Shown here piece by piece: positions 1-8,745 of a DNA stretch of 45,649 bases. Made by a program: the position numbers and the translations under genes. This stretch comes from Paraburkholderia ribeironis (GTDB lineage Bacteria > Pseudomonadota > Gammaproteobacteria > Burkholderiales > Burkholderiaceae): the NCBI RefSeq assembly GCF_900019265.1, contig NZ_CYGX02000001.1, positions 1 to 45,649 on the forward strand, in the 5' to 3' direction. Position 1 is the stretch's first letter. Each line of letters opens with the position of its first letter. Below the pieces are notes generated by a model. It made no database searches. It was not told where the DNA came from and saw only the letters and a list, made by a program, of their open reading frames with translations.

Positions 1-16
1 CATGGTGGACTCCTTG
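1..16 (-). promoter_or_regulatory. Start codon and ribosome binding site of a leftward gene leaving the window
   Basis: Read on the minus strand, an ATG occupies bases 3 to 1. A strong Shine-Dalgarno sequence AAGGAG lies at 15-10, six bases upstream of the start. This indicates a leftward gene whose coding part lies wholly outside the window, so its product cannot be known from here. Confidence 0.55.
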
Positions 17-641
17 CGGTTCGCCGCGCGCGTTGCCGCTTCGGACTACGTCCTCCGCGCCCACGCGCAACAGCACGAGAAACCGACCACTGTCAGATTT
101 AGTCTAGGCTATTCCACATTAATTCTGCTAGCGCGGCTTTTCTACCGCAACGCGAACTCACTGCCCGACTCGACTGACTAAGCGCAGGACGACGCCGCGC
201 TCCGACATCCGCACAAGGGCATGTTGAAGGCCGCCGAAGTTCCACACAGAGTGCCATACAGTATGGCGTTTTTGATCTGCGCACTCAGATGGGCGCCTTC
301 CAAAGATCAAGAAAAATGACACCTGGGTTTGCACTTGCTGCCGCTTCAAGCGAATGCACCTATCGCGCTCCTCTACAACCGCATTAGCCGAATTTGCGGA
401 CACGCCACACGCGTTAGCAAAATCAAAGGACATCAAGCGTGCGTGGGTTGCTGAAACGCAACGCATAAAAAATCGTGCGAAACCGCTGATATGCCTTGAT
501 TTGCGGTCGCAAACTGAAATCTTACATTAGCGTAATCCACGGACACGATTAGCAGTTACTACGGACTTCAACAGGAGGCGCCAACACGAGCCCTGAGTGG
601 CCGCCGCTGGCGGACGACACGTTATTTCGAGTCAGCCTCGG
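17..641. other. Intergenic stretch without a convincing gene
   Basis: About 620 bases without a supportable coding region. A 102-codon minus-strand frame (158-466) has no ribosome binding site and no recognisable composition. The stretch is more AT-rich than its surroundings around 490-560 and presumably holds the promoter of the leftward gene at the left edge. I see no tRNA, repeat array or clear terminator in it. Confidence 0.4.
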
Positions 642-1076
642 CTATGGTTTTTGTGACGGCAGGCTCAAATCGCCGATCGCTACGACGAGCCGGGCCGCAG
701 CGCCTCGAAGGATGGCTTCCAGCGGTGCCGCGGCCTTGCTGTCGGCCGGCATCGAAAGTGTCACTTGTACATTGTCAGAGATTGTTGTCAGGTTGCCCGT
801 TTTCTCGTCGTTTTCGCTGAATGTCCAGACCACCGAATGAAGCGACGGAAGAAGCTCGTCGAGCAGGGCAATGCTCAGCGTCTCGCCATGTGATAGCGAG
901 AGAAGCGGAGATGACGGCGAGCGTAAATCACTTGTCTCTTGCACCGACAGGCTGATCGACGTGGAAAGCAACGGGGCAACGCGCAGCCGTCGCTTCGCGT
1001 ATGCCTCGATTTTCCCGAAACGAATGTTGAGCCTTTCGTGATGATCCCGCCCGTGGCTTATGTCACCTGTTTTCAT
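642..1076 (-). CDS. Hypothetical protein, 144 aa, third gene behind the patatin
   Basis: I do not recognise this protein. It is soluble, with no signal peptide or membrane segment, and has alternating short hydrophobic stretches of beta-strand character (around residues 35-60 and 85-110) and an alanine-rich helix near 115-130. It starts with ATG but the upstream ribosome binding site is weak. It lies 103 bases downstream of the 69-aa gene on the same strand and may be the last gene of the patatin transcription unit, though the gap allows its own promoter. A role with the patatin is inferred from position only. Confidence 0.45.
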   Translation of the reverse strand: MKTGDISHGRDHHERLNIRFGKIEAYAKRRLRVAPLLSTSISLSVQETSDLRSPSSPLLSLSHGETLSIALLDELLPSLHSVVWTFSENDEKTGNLTTISDNVQVTLSMPADSKAAAPLEAILRGAAARLVVAIGDLSLPSQKP

Positions 1077-1179
1077 TCTTGAGGCTTGCGGGACGCGTGC
1101 TCGAATTAGGCCGCGAACGGAGGGGGCGCCTCGGCGTGGAGGGACGCCAAAAGACAGGACGCGCGGCGCCCAATGGTGC

Positions 1180-1389
1180 TCAGGAAACGGCGACCGTCAC
1201 TGAACCGGCCTTCTTGACCCGCTTCCGGCGCTCGTCGGACTCATTGATCGCCTGGTCGATCTTGGCCTCGAGATTGCGGGCCCCGTGCTCGATCGCCAAG
1301 TCCTTGAATCGCTTGGCGCGCGCCGACTCGTATAGAGGGTTCTGCGCCGCCGCCTTCTTGATGATCTTCCTGATGATTACCTTGGTCAT
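1180..1389 (-). CDS. Small basic protein, 69 aa, translationally coupled to the patatin
   Basis: A short, lysine- and arginine-rich, largely helical protein of unknown family. Its N-terminus has a basic cluster (VIIRKIIKKAAA), followed by a helical middle and a basic segment near residue 56 (ERRKRVKKAG). Its ATG overlaps the patatin stop codon (ATGA overlap at 1386-1389), so the two are very likely one operon with coupled translation. Such a partner could bind nucleic acid or regulate the lipase, but nothing in the sequence proves either. Confidence 0.55.
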   Translation of the reverse strand: MTKVIIRKIIKKAAAQNPLYESARAKRFKDLAIEHGARNLEAKIDQAINESDERRKRVKKAGSVTVAVS

Positions 1390-3026
1390 GACGTTCCGGT
1401 ACTCCGTTGAACCGCCTCGTAGACGCGGTAGTCTTGGACAAACGCTACCACGCTCTCTTCAAGGTCGGCAAGAAAACTTTCGAACTCGTCAGCCGATTCT
1501 GATCGAACCCTAATATCCGTTTCGATTACCACCACCAGCGGCTGTTCGGTCTTGCGCGACCCCGGCCTCCGCGCTTCATCCGCGTTGGAGACAGGAAGCA
1601 ATATGACCTGGTGCTCGGTACTCCACACTTCGTCTGGAGGGGCGGTAAACCACCCCGGTTCGAGGCTCTCCCAGGCTCCGTCGAGAATCTCCGGATCAAT
1701 GTCCGGTCCGCGAAGATCGGCGTATCCGAAGTGATAAGGGGTCGAGAGCTGCCATTCATGCGGTGCCTGCACCGCGAACGCAACCTTGAATAACGTGGGC
1801 TCCGACGGATCATTTTCCCACCATACGCGGTCCTCAGACAGGAGCAGGGCGACCGCACTTTCTGTAATCTGCCTGCAGCCGCTCCGGAGAATGGTCGGGA
1901 ACTGCGTCAGCTGCTTGTCGAGCACATCGGCGATCGCGTCACGGGCCTTGTCCACGGCCTCGCACAGATCCTTCAACTTGGCATCGAAATCAAAAAGGTC
2001 CAGGCTGCAGCTGATCGGGACGTGCACCATCCTGTCGACCGCTCGCGTATGGATCTCCATCGATCCGGCGATGATCGAGGACATCAATGCGCCGGCCCAG
2101 TGCCCGCCGGTCCCGTCGTGACGATGATCGGGCTGGATCGAAAAGGCGATCGTCGGCAGATCGCTTGCCGCTGCGCGTTCCCTGTCGAGCGTCCACACCG
2201 GTAAATTTGAAGTGACGCCACCATCCAGGAAAGCGCGGCGCGTTACATCGGCCCGAACACCTGAACTCCGCTGACACGAGAAGGACCATGGCCTGAACAC
2301 GACCGGCAGGCAGATCGACGCAGCGACCGCATCGGCAACAACGACGTCGGGCGTCCGCTCGTAGGAGAAGACCTCCACGCACTGGTCCGTCACGTTAGTC
2401 GCAACGACTTTCAGGGGTGTGCCGGTAATCGTGCGCAGCTGTCTGAATGTGACTTCCGCCTCGTAGCGCCCCCTCGACTTCTCTGCAATCGCATGGTCCA
2501 CAAAGTCTCGCACATGCCGCACGGAACTCACCCCGCGTGACACGGTGCGGTAGATGCGCCAACCGATGAAAAGTAGCGCTATCCCGAGAGCCATACCAGT
2601 AAAAGGACGCCATATTTCGAGCGCGCCGAGCAGCACCACCAGCATCAGGAGTAGCGCTGGCGTCCACTTCACATGAGGCACGATTAGCCTCAGTACCCGG
2701 ATGAATGCCCAGCCCTTGCGGGAAAACAGGTCCGTTGGCCCACGAAGCCGGAACTTCGCCCCTAGGGACGCGATGATATTTGAGCAGGTCGCGGTGTCCA
2801 GCATTTCCTTGCTCGAGTAACCGGCGGCCAGTAGTGCGGCGATCATCGCACCGGCCGAGGTGCCCGCGACGCCCTGGATGCGGATTCCCAGTTCTTCGAC
2901 CGCCGCCAGGGCACCGACGTGCACGATCCCTTTTGCGCCACCGCCCTGGAAAACCACAAAGGCCGATCCTGGTGCGGTTTCAACGTCGGACCGTGAGTTG
3001 ATTGTTGTGTCGTCGTTTGTGTGCAT
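1386..3026 (-). CDS. Patatin-like phospholipase with an internal membrane hairpin
   Basis: Patatin enzymes hydrolyse phospholipid or acyl-glycerol esters with a Ser-Asp dyad. Counting from the ATG at 3026, the oxyanion loop GGGAKG is at residues 28-33, the nucleophile elbow GTSAG at 55-59 (Ser57), and the second catalytic motif DGG at 268-270 (Asp268), so the dyad is complete. Between them, residues about 121-158 form two strongly hydrophobic segments, as if a membrane hairpin were inserted into the lipase fold. The C-terminal 250 residues match nothing I know. An open frame continues upstream to 3149, but the ATG at 3026 places the motif at the usual distance from the N-terminus; its ribosome binding site is weak, so the start is uncertain. 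Bacterial patatins serve in lipid turnover, as toxins, and as effectors in anti-phage systems such as CBASS CapV. No cyclase gene is adjacent here, so the role is open. Confidence 0.85.
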   Translation of the reverse strand: MHTNDDTTINSRSDVETAPGSAFVVFQGGGAKGIVHVGALAAVEELGIRIQGVAGTSAGAMIAALLAAGYSSKEMLDTATCSNIIASLGAKFRLRGPTDLFSRKGWAFIRVLRLIVPHVKWTPALLLMLVVLLGALEIWRPFTGMALGIALLFIGWRIYRTVSRGVSSVRHVRDFVDHAIAEKSRGRYEAEVTFRQLRTITGTPLKVVATNVTDQCVEVFSYERTPDVVVADAVAASICLPVVFRPWSFSCQRSSGVRADVTRRAFLDGGVTSNLPVWTLDRERAAASDLPTIAFSIQPDHRHDGTGGHWAGALMSSIIAGSMEIHTRAVDRMVHVPISCSLDLFDFDAKLKDLCEAVDKARDAIADVLDKQLTQFPTILRSGCRQITESAVALLLSEDRVWWENDPSEPTLFKVAFAVQAPHEWQLSTPYHFGYADLRGPDIDPEILDGAWESLEPGWFTAPPDEVWSTEHQVILLPVSNADEARRPGSRKTEQPLVVVIETDIRVRSESADEFESFLADLEESVVAFVQDYRVYEAVQRSTGTS

Positions 3027-3226
3027 GAGCAGGAAAATTTCGTGAGCGCCGGGCGCGCGTGCGTGAGACAGGTAGCGGCCCACCGCGGGCCGCGACGACA
3101 GGCCCGTGGAAGGCACGCTGTGCCGGGCCTGCGGCAATTCGCGCCGCACCTTCGCCGGCCTCTCGACCTCTAACCGCCAAAACTTCTGCCGTTAAATCGA
3201 CGACCTGGCGCGCAATCCGGCCCGAT

Positions 3227-3278
3227 GCGAAGTGACAAATTCAATGCGGATTGAGGCGAAGTGACGCCATTCATTGCG
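3227..3278. repeat. Two direct repeats upstream of the patatin gene
   Basis: GCGAAGTGAC occurs at 3227-3236 and again at 3256-3265. Each is followed three bases later by ATTCAATGCG or ATTCATTGCG, giving a period of about 29-30 bases (close to three helical turns). An inverted pair CTGTCAAC (3297-3304) and GTTGACAG (3342-3349) lies next to it. The gap between the patatin and the HEPN gene (3027-3477) holds no convincing gene, so these could be operator sites for the leftward patatin operon. Confidence 0.35.
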
Positions 3279-3477
3279 TTCAGAGCGGAAGCAAAACTGT
3301 CAACGGAGCGCCGCCTTTCCCTGTCCTGCCGTTGGTCGGCTGTTGACAGGTTTAGCGCTCCACGTGTCCGGCACCGCGCTGTCTCGGCTTCCTGTGCGAG
3401 GCCAGCGGGCTCGTTCTCTTTCCGGTCAACAAGTACCGCGCGCGCCAGGATGACGCACTCCGACCGGCTTTCGCTCA

Positions 3478-5370
3478 TCATGCGGCGGCGGCGTTCGCGG
3501 CATCGCGGTTCGCCAGCATCGACAGCAACAGTGCGTCCTGGTTGCTGGCGAGTTCGCTACGCACCAGCTTCAGCGCATGTTCCTGCCGGTCGAAGAACTC
3601 GCGTGCGCTGCTGAGCGTCGGGTGGCGGTGCAAGGCCTCCAGGAAAGTAGCCAGCACGGTTTTTAAATAGAACTCGAGATTCGCACAGAGCAGCGTTGCG
3701 TCGACCATCCTCTGCCCGCTGTGAACGATATCGCAGCGCGCCCGATAGATACGCTGCACATGCCACCGCATGCGTCGTTCGTGGTTCGCCAGGGTGGTCT
3801 GGAGCTTGCCTTTGTTGGTGAACACTTCGAACAACCGACGTAGATGAAGCCGCACAAACGGTGATTCCGCGCACGCGTTTTCGACCGCGTCCCGATATAC
3901 CTGATTCTGCAGCAGCGCATAAAATTCGGCGAGCCCCATGCCCTTGAGTTCGACCGGTTTGCCCGCCGCATCGGCAAGCTCGATCTTCAGTTCGTTCACC
4001 AGAATCTCACGCAAGGCAACAAGGTGCTTGGGTAGGTAGGACAGCGTGACCGTCGGCGCGAGCGACTGTTCAACGCCGTTGCCGATGCCATCACCTGCGC
4101 TGCCGCTGCCTTTGACCAGGTATTCGACGGCCGTCCACCAGTTGACGAGCTTGTTTTCGAAATTTGAGGAGTCGGCACCGGTCCTGTAGAGCCGGAATGC
4201 CGAATAGATCCGATCCTTCGTCTCGGTCGCGAGTGTGCCGCTGGTGACCAGTTCCTGGAGCCGGCGCATGAAGACCTCGAGCTGTGCCGAGCTCAACGAC
4301 GAGTCCGGATTGGGCACGCTGCCCGGTAATGGCAAAAGGATATGTCGGTTCGTCTTTTCCACAAGAAACGTGTCCGCGAGCTGGACGTTCTTGCGCTCAT
4401 AATCGTAGCGGACGACATCCAGTACGCCCGCAATCTGATCGCTGGCGATCGAACCGGCGATCCGGCCATCCTGTGCCTCGACGGTCATGGTCGCAAACAG
4501 TCGCCCGCCGAATGCGCGGGCATACCGTTGCACGTATCCACTCGACCCGGCGCCGACTTCGGGCGCGGTCGCGCTGAACGCTATCGCGCCGACGTTCTGC
4601 GGAAAACTGGTGGGCTTGCTGACGCCATTGATCTGAAACGTGATGCGGTAAGGTTTCGGGTCGCCGGTCAGCCGCCTGAACACGTCGCGCAGCGCATCGG
4701 CAAACACATAGAGTCTGGTCGACGTTCCGGCATCGGCTGGGAGCAGCATCTCCCGATACAGTTTGAACAGCGAGGGGAAGCTCCACCCCTGGTTGACCAG
4801 CGTGCTCAGCAATGCTGACAGCACGTTATCGATTCCCCGGAGGTGCGGCTCGTGCGCGTCAAACGTCGCTCCATTGTCCAGAACCGCAAGTTCGCCGGAC
4901 AGCCACGCGATGCTTTTCGGCACGAAATGCTCCTCAAGCGCGTGAATCAGTTCGCGTCCGAAGGCGTCGACCAGGAAACGGTTCTTGAGCAATTGTGTCC
5001 CGGCGAGCCTCGCAGCCTCAGTGGTCTTGCCCCCGTCCTCTGAAGCCGACTTCACCGGCTTGCTGTCAGCCACATCCTTCAGTAACGCAGTGAACTGGGA
5101 CGCGGCCGGCTGAAAGACGGGGTCGGACAGGATCGACGTTGCCCCAAGGACCTCGCATGCTTCCAGCGCTACCCGACCGATGTCAGGTTCCTTGGCGTGC
5201 TCGACGTCGAACATGCGCAGCAGCTCGCGCGTGATGTTCAAAGGATTCATCGCGCGAACACGGAAGGCGTCTAGCGACGCTTCGTGGACGAGGTTGAACC
5301 AGCAATCGCAGAAGAATCGCTGGCGCGAGGTCAGCGGCTGGACACTGCTGATCCGTCGGTCGGTGCGCAT
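3478..5370 (-). CDS. Large protein with C-terminal HEPN (ApeA-like) RNase-type domain
   Basis: The protein is 630 aa. The C-terminal third resembles the ApeA-like HEPN family: a helix with the pattern FENKLVNWWTAVEYLVKG, then helices leading to RCDIVH, which is the R-x4-H motif (Arg545, His550) that forms the active site in HEPN ribonucleases. The N-terminal 370 residues are mixed alpha/beta and not recognised; they would be the sensor part. ApeA-type proteins abort phage infection by RNA cleavage after sensing, and this one sits beside a patatin gene and an integrase, a typical accessory setting. It starts with ATG at 5370; another ATG at codon 41 is possible. HEPN catalysis is supported by the motif, while a defence role is inference. 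Confidence 0.72.
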   Translation of the reverse strand: MRTDRRISSVQPLTSRQRFFCDCWFNLVHEASLDAFRVRAMNPLNITRELLRMFDVEHAKEPDIGRVALEACEVLGATSILSDPVFQPAASQFTALLKDVADSKPVKSASEDGGKTTEAARLAGTQLLKNRFLVDAFGRELIHALEEHFVPKSIAWLSGELAVLDNGATFDAHEPHLRGIDNVLSALLSTLVNQGWSFPSLFKLYREMLLPADAGTSTRLYVFADALRDVFRRLTGDPKPYRITFQINGVSKPTSFPQNVGAIAFSATAPEVGAGSSGYVQRYARAFGGRLFATMTVEAQDGRIAGSIASDQIAGVLDVVRYDYERKNVQLADTFLVEKTNRHILLPLPGSVPNPDSSLSSAQLEVFMRRLQELVTSGTLATETKDRIYSAFRLYRTGADSSNFENKLVNWWTAVEYLVKGSGSAGDGIGNGVEQSLAPTVTLSYLPKHLVALREILVNELKIELADAAGKPVELKGMGLAEFYALLQNQVYRDAVENACAESPFVRLHLRRLFEVFTNKGKLQTTLANHERRMRWHVQRIYRARCDIVHSGQRMVDATLLCANLEFYLKTVLATFLEALHRHPTLSSAREFFDRQEHALKLVRSELASNQDALLLSMLANRDAANAAAA

Positions 5371-5501
5371 CGGTTGCCCGGGGGGTAAAAAAGGGCTATT
5401 CTACGCATGCAGTCGGCGCGCAAGCGCTGGCGACAGTAAAAAGGGGTCAGGGTTTGTCGGTCTGGACGTCGTTCCGCGGCATTCTCCGCCCCGCCTCCAT
5501 G

Positions 5502-5531
5502 ACGGCCTGCAGCGCGCAGGCCGTTTTTTTT
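5502..5531 (+). terminator. Strong rho-independent terminator with no obvious upstream gene
   Basis: A perfect 9-bp stem (ACGGCCTGC at 5502-5510, GCAGGCCGT at 5516-5524) closes a 5-base loop and is followed by eight T residues. On this strand the preceding 130 bases hold no protein gene, only the promoter side of the leftward HEPN gene. It may end a small RNA or insulate the integrase module from leftover transcription. Confidence 0.75.
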
Positions 5532-5645
5532 GGTCCGTTCAATCCTGATAATCGTTATTAGCAGGATTGCGTTTAATGGCCTAAAATCGGGTAGGGCGGC
5601 CCGAATGGCGGGTTTTGGCCCGTTTTGTATAACCACACCAAGAAA

Positions 5646-6464
5646 ATGACCAAAAAAGAACAACATCCCGACAGCCCCGTGATGAAGCAGATCAAGACGG
5701 CCTCCCAGCGCGCCGGCGCGCTCCTCGATGCCGACGTGGGTCTGGCGAACCTGAACGTGCCGGTTACCAGCGCGCTGCGTCAGCCCGGAGGCCGCACGAT
5801 GTTTCTCGATGTGCCGGTGCGTGCGGTGGTCGCACTCGGCCATCGGAATTTCGCGCGGACGGCGACAACCTGGCGGAGCCTGCTCGCCGGACTGCATGGC
5901 AAGACCTGGGATGAGCGTGTCATCGGCTACTTCGAGTCCGAGATCGGCCTCCAGGAATTTCCTCCGCCGGACGCCAACCGTCCGCTCGAACTCGAGGCCG
6001 TGGGCGGCATGGTGGAAGCGGTCAACGGCATGCATCGCCTCACGGCAGCGATCTGCTGGCTCGCCGCGAAGCACGGTGAGGATGCCGTGCTGCGCAAGGT
6101 GCAGGTCCATGTGAGCGAGGCGTGGCCGGAGCTGACGCGCCGGGTCGTCGACGAGACTGCCCGCGGGCACGTGGTCCAGATCGGCCTGGACTACCGCCGT
6201 GGCACGCGATGGCTGCGTGTGGAGAGGAATGGACTGGTTGAGGTCTTCGGGCTCGAGGCCAATGCAATGAAAGCGTTTCCCGATACGCGCGGCGGCATCG
6301 AACGCGGGCTTGATCGCGTTCGCGGCCTCAAATGGGGAGACCGCGGGATCTGGAAAAAGGTGGAGTGGCGCACTGTTACACCGCACATGGCGGCCGCACT
6401 GGGTGACGATGACTGGCTGAAAACGCAGCTCGCCCTCCCCGCCTACGAAGCCATTCCAGCCTGA
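5646..6464 (+). CDS. ParB/sulfiredoxin-like protein paired with the integrase
   Basis: The protein is 272 aa from the ATG at 5646; a TTG seven codons upstream is also in frame. It has no signal peptide or membrane segment. Around residues 125-150 the pattern NGMHRLTAAICWLAA, followed by a hydrophobic strand VQVHV, recalls the GxHR box of ParB/sulfiredoxin-fold proteins, which bind CTP or phosphate in their family, but the rest is unlike ParB. It ends six bases before the integrase ATG, so the two are one operon. Integrases of this DUF3701 type are often encoded with accessory genes; an accessory role in recombination or its control is inferred from position. Confidence 0.55.
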   Translation: MTKKEQHPDSPVMKQIKTASQRAGALLDADVGLANLNVPVTSALRQPGGRTMFLDVPVRAVVALGHRNFARTATTWRSLLAGLHGKTWDERVIGYFESEIGLQEFPPPDANRPLELEAVGGMVEAVNGMHRLTAAICWLAAKHGEDAVLRKVQVHVSEAWPELTRRVVDETARGHVVQIGLDYRRGTRWLRVERNGLVEVFGLEANAMKAFPDTRGGIERGLDRVRGLKWGDRGIWKKVEWRTVTPHMAAALGDDDWLKTQLALPAYEAIPA

Positions 6465-6470
6465 CCGGTC

Positions 6471-8267
6471 ATGGCCAATCACCAGCAAACCGTCAGTCGC
6501 CAACGGGCCTACACGCGAAACGATTTCGCCGCGCTGCGTTCGTTCGTGCAACGCGTGCCGGCAGCGACCATTGCCCGCCTTTACTTCGGTGAGGACGACG
6601 AGGGCAATGAGCCTACGCCCGGCTGGGTGGAGTCTTACCTGCGACGCATGCAGGCTGACCTGGTTGATCTGGCCATCGAGCATGGCTCGTCCGTGCTCGC
6701 CGACCATCTGAAAAGCTCGGCGCGCGCCCATGGCAGTGCGCGACTGACGGCGGTCACCCTCAGGATGGTCGAGCAGGCCGCGGCGCTTGCGGTCGCCCGA
6801 CCCAGTGCAGAGCACGGTGTTGGCATGTGGTTCCGGCCACTGGTCAGCGAACACCTGAAACGGCAAGGTATCCTGACGCTCGGCGATCTCGTCGACTTCT
6901 GCAACCGGCGCGGCGGGAGCTGGTGGCGAGCCGTCCGACGGATCGGGCCCGGGCGCGCACGTCACATCGTTGCGTGGCTGCGGCAGAACGAAAGCAACAT
7001 CGGACGGACCGTCGCCGCCGATGTCGACGAGCGGCCGCCCTTCACAGCTGCCGACTCGGCCATTGTCGAGGTCGGCGGCCCGCACCGCGTACTGGTGCCA
7101 ATGGAACGCATGGCATTGCGCGAAGAACTATCCGGTGCGCGAGGCCAGAACCGCGCCCAGGCCTTTTCGCAGATACGCGCGCATAACGACCTCGAGGCAA
7201 TCCGCGCGTGGCTGTACCTGTACGAAGACCAGCCGAAGACACTGCGCGCCTACACCCGCGAGGTCGAGCGGTTTCTCCTGTGGGCGGTCTCTGTCCGCGG
7301 TCAGGCACTGAGCGACCTGATGGTCGAGGACTGTCAGGCCTACAAGGATTTCCTGAAAGCGCCCTCGCCCGCCTTCGTTGGACCGCGCGCGGGTCGCGCG
7401 AGCGGCCGGTGGCGCCCGTTCGCCTCCGCCGAGATGCTGCCGGAGAGCCAGAAATACGCGGTTCGTACGCTACGCGCGGCGCTGGAATGGCTGGTTGACG
7501 TCCGCTATCTGGCCAGCAATCCATGGAAAGCGGTCAAGGACCCTGTCGTGGTCGAGCGCGAGCACGACATGAAAATCGAACGCGCCCTGTCCGCGAGCCT
7601 GTGGGAGCGCGCGCGCCACTACATTGACGCCCGGTGCGAACCGGCGGCGGCGAGCTACTGGCGCACGGTGCGGGTCGCCCTGCTGCTCAGTGGCGACTCG
7701 GGACTCCGTCGCGAAGAATTGACCGTCTCCCGGCGCGAAGCGCTCTCCCCGACCACCTGGGGCGAGGACGAGGCACCGGTCTGGCAGCTGGAAGTGCTGG
7801 GCAAGCGCAAGAAGATCCGCACGGTTCCCGTCAGCCCCGCTGCGGTCGACGCGCTGCGTGCGCACTGGCGCGACCGGGGCGTCGACTTCGATGTCGCGAC
7901 GGAAGGCCCGCTGATCAAGCCCGGTTTCATCCCTCCTACACCCCAGGCGCAGGACAGGCATGCGACCGGGGATGATCTGTCCTACTCACCGGATGGCATC
8001 AACAGGATGGTGCGCTGGGCGATGAAGCGGCTGGTCGCCGGAATGCCCGATCTGACCACCGAAGACATGAAGCAGCTTGTGTCGACAACCCCGCACGCGT
8101 TCCGGCACACCTTCGGCACGCAGGCGGCCGCCAGCGATGTACCGCTCGACGTCGTGCAACGCATCCTCGGTCACCGGTCTCTGCAGACCACGACGATCTA
8201 TGTCCAGGCGGAGAAACAGCGGATGATGCGCGAGGCGGCAGCCTATTTCGGTAAAAGCAAGGACTGA
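6471..8267 (+). CDS. Tyrosine recombinase (DUF3701-type integrase)
   Basis: The protein is 598 aa and catalyses site-specific DNA strand exchange through a 3'-phosphotyrosine bond. The first ~190 residues match the extra N-terminal domain (DUF3701) found in integrases of Burkholderia, Ralstonia and Cupriavidus. A SAM-like core-binding domain follows at about 235-350. The catalytic domain carries the full set Arg413 (SGLRREE), His542 and Arg545 (HAFRHTFG), His568 (GHRS) and Tyr577 (TTIYVQ), so the enzyme should be active. The ATG at 6471 follows the upstream partner gene by six bases. No attachment-site direct repeat or tRNA gene is evident nearby, so it may mobilise a distant or multi-gene element. 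A broken relative lies 760 bases downstream. Confidence 0.93.
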   Translation: MANHQQTVSRQRAYTRNDFAALRSFVQRVPAATIARLYFGEDDEGNEPTPGWVESYLRRMQADLVDLAIEHGSSVLADHLKSSARAHGSARLTAVTLRMVEQAAALAVARPSAEHGVGMWFRPLVSEHLKRQGILTLGDLVDFCNRRGGSWWRAVRRIGPGRARHIVAWLRQNESNIGRTVAADVDERPPFTAADSAIVEVGGPHRVLVPMERMALREELSGARGQNRAQAFSQIRAHNDLEAIRAWLYLYEDQPKTLRAYTREVERFLLWAVSVRGQALSDLMVEDCQAYKDFLKAPSPAFVGPRAGRASGRWRPFASAEMLPESQKYAVRTLRAALEWLVDVRYLASNPWKAVKDPVVVEREHDMKIERALSASLWERARHYIDARCEPAAASYWRTVRVALLLSGDSGLRREELTVSRREALSPTTWGEDEAPVWQLEVLGKRKKIRTVPVSPAAVDALRAHWRDRGVDFDVATEGPLIKPGFIPPTPQAQDRHATGDDLSYSPDGINRMVRWAMKRLVAGMPDLTTEDMKQLVSTTPHAFRHTFGTQAAASDVPLDVVQRILGHRSLQTTTIYVQAEKQRMMREAAAYFGKSKD

Positions 8268-8392
8268 CGCCATCGAGTCTTTACGTCCCATCCGCTCACG
8301 GGCCTCGCAGGGATTGCGACAGCATCCGTCCTACACTAATTTGTGTCGCGGGACGTATCTCCAGGCTTTTGCAAAACAGATCGGAATAAGCC

Positions 8393-8731
8393 ATGAAAGC
8401 CATCACGTGGGGCGAGTTCTGGACCGCTATCGTGGCGGTAGCTGGCGTCGTCGGGGCTGTGGTCGCCTTCATTGTTCACGCGTTGACTGTCCGGAAATCG
8501 GCGCTCGAAATCAAGAAACTCCAACTGGAAATCGCGAAGCAGCAGCGAGACGAAAAACGGGAAGAGAGCCCGATCCAGATTGCGACGATGGCGGAGATCG
8601 ACAAGTATGTTGTCCGTAGTCGCACTGATTGGAAGTCCGCGGGTCGTGGTCCTTCGTGGCCGGGCAAGCTGGTTGATGCACTGATTCTTGCGGCCTTGGC
8701 GTACGGGTTGGCGAAAGCGGTCCTGTGGTAG
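8393..8731 (+). CDS. Small bitopic membrane protein with central coiled coil
   Basis: A 112-aa protein of unknown function. Residues about 7-32 form a hydrophobic membrane segment (WTAIVAVAGVVGAVVAFIV). Residues 33-62 are a charged helix with heptad-like spacing (KKLQLEIAKQQRDEKREE). A second hydrophobic segment sits at 92-110 near the C-terminus. This layout resembles small inner-membrane proteins and phage-type accessory products. It follows the integrase by 125 bases on the same strand and may be cargo of the same element. Confidence 0.6.
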   Translation: MKAITWGEFWTAIVAVAGVVGAVVAFIVHALTVRKSALEIKKLQLEIAKQQRDEKREESPIQIATMAEIDKYVVRSRTDWKSAGRGPSWPGKLVDALILAALAYGLAKAVLW

Positions 8732-8745
8732 CTCCACCGCCTGAC

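Noticed and set aside
158..466. 102-codon minus-strand frame near the left edge
   Set aside because: No ribosome binding site, no domain and mixed composition; the region is better left as intergenic.
5331..7085. 584-codon minus-strand frame opposite the integrase module
   Set aside because: It is antisense to two supported genes, crosses the terminator at 5502-5531, and has shadow-like composition.
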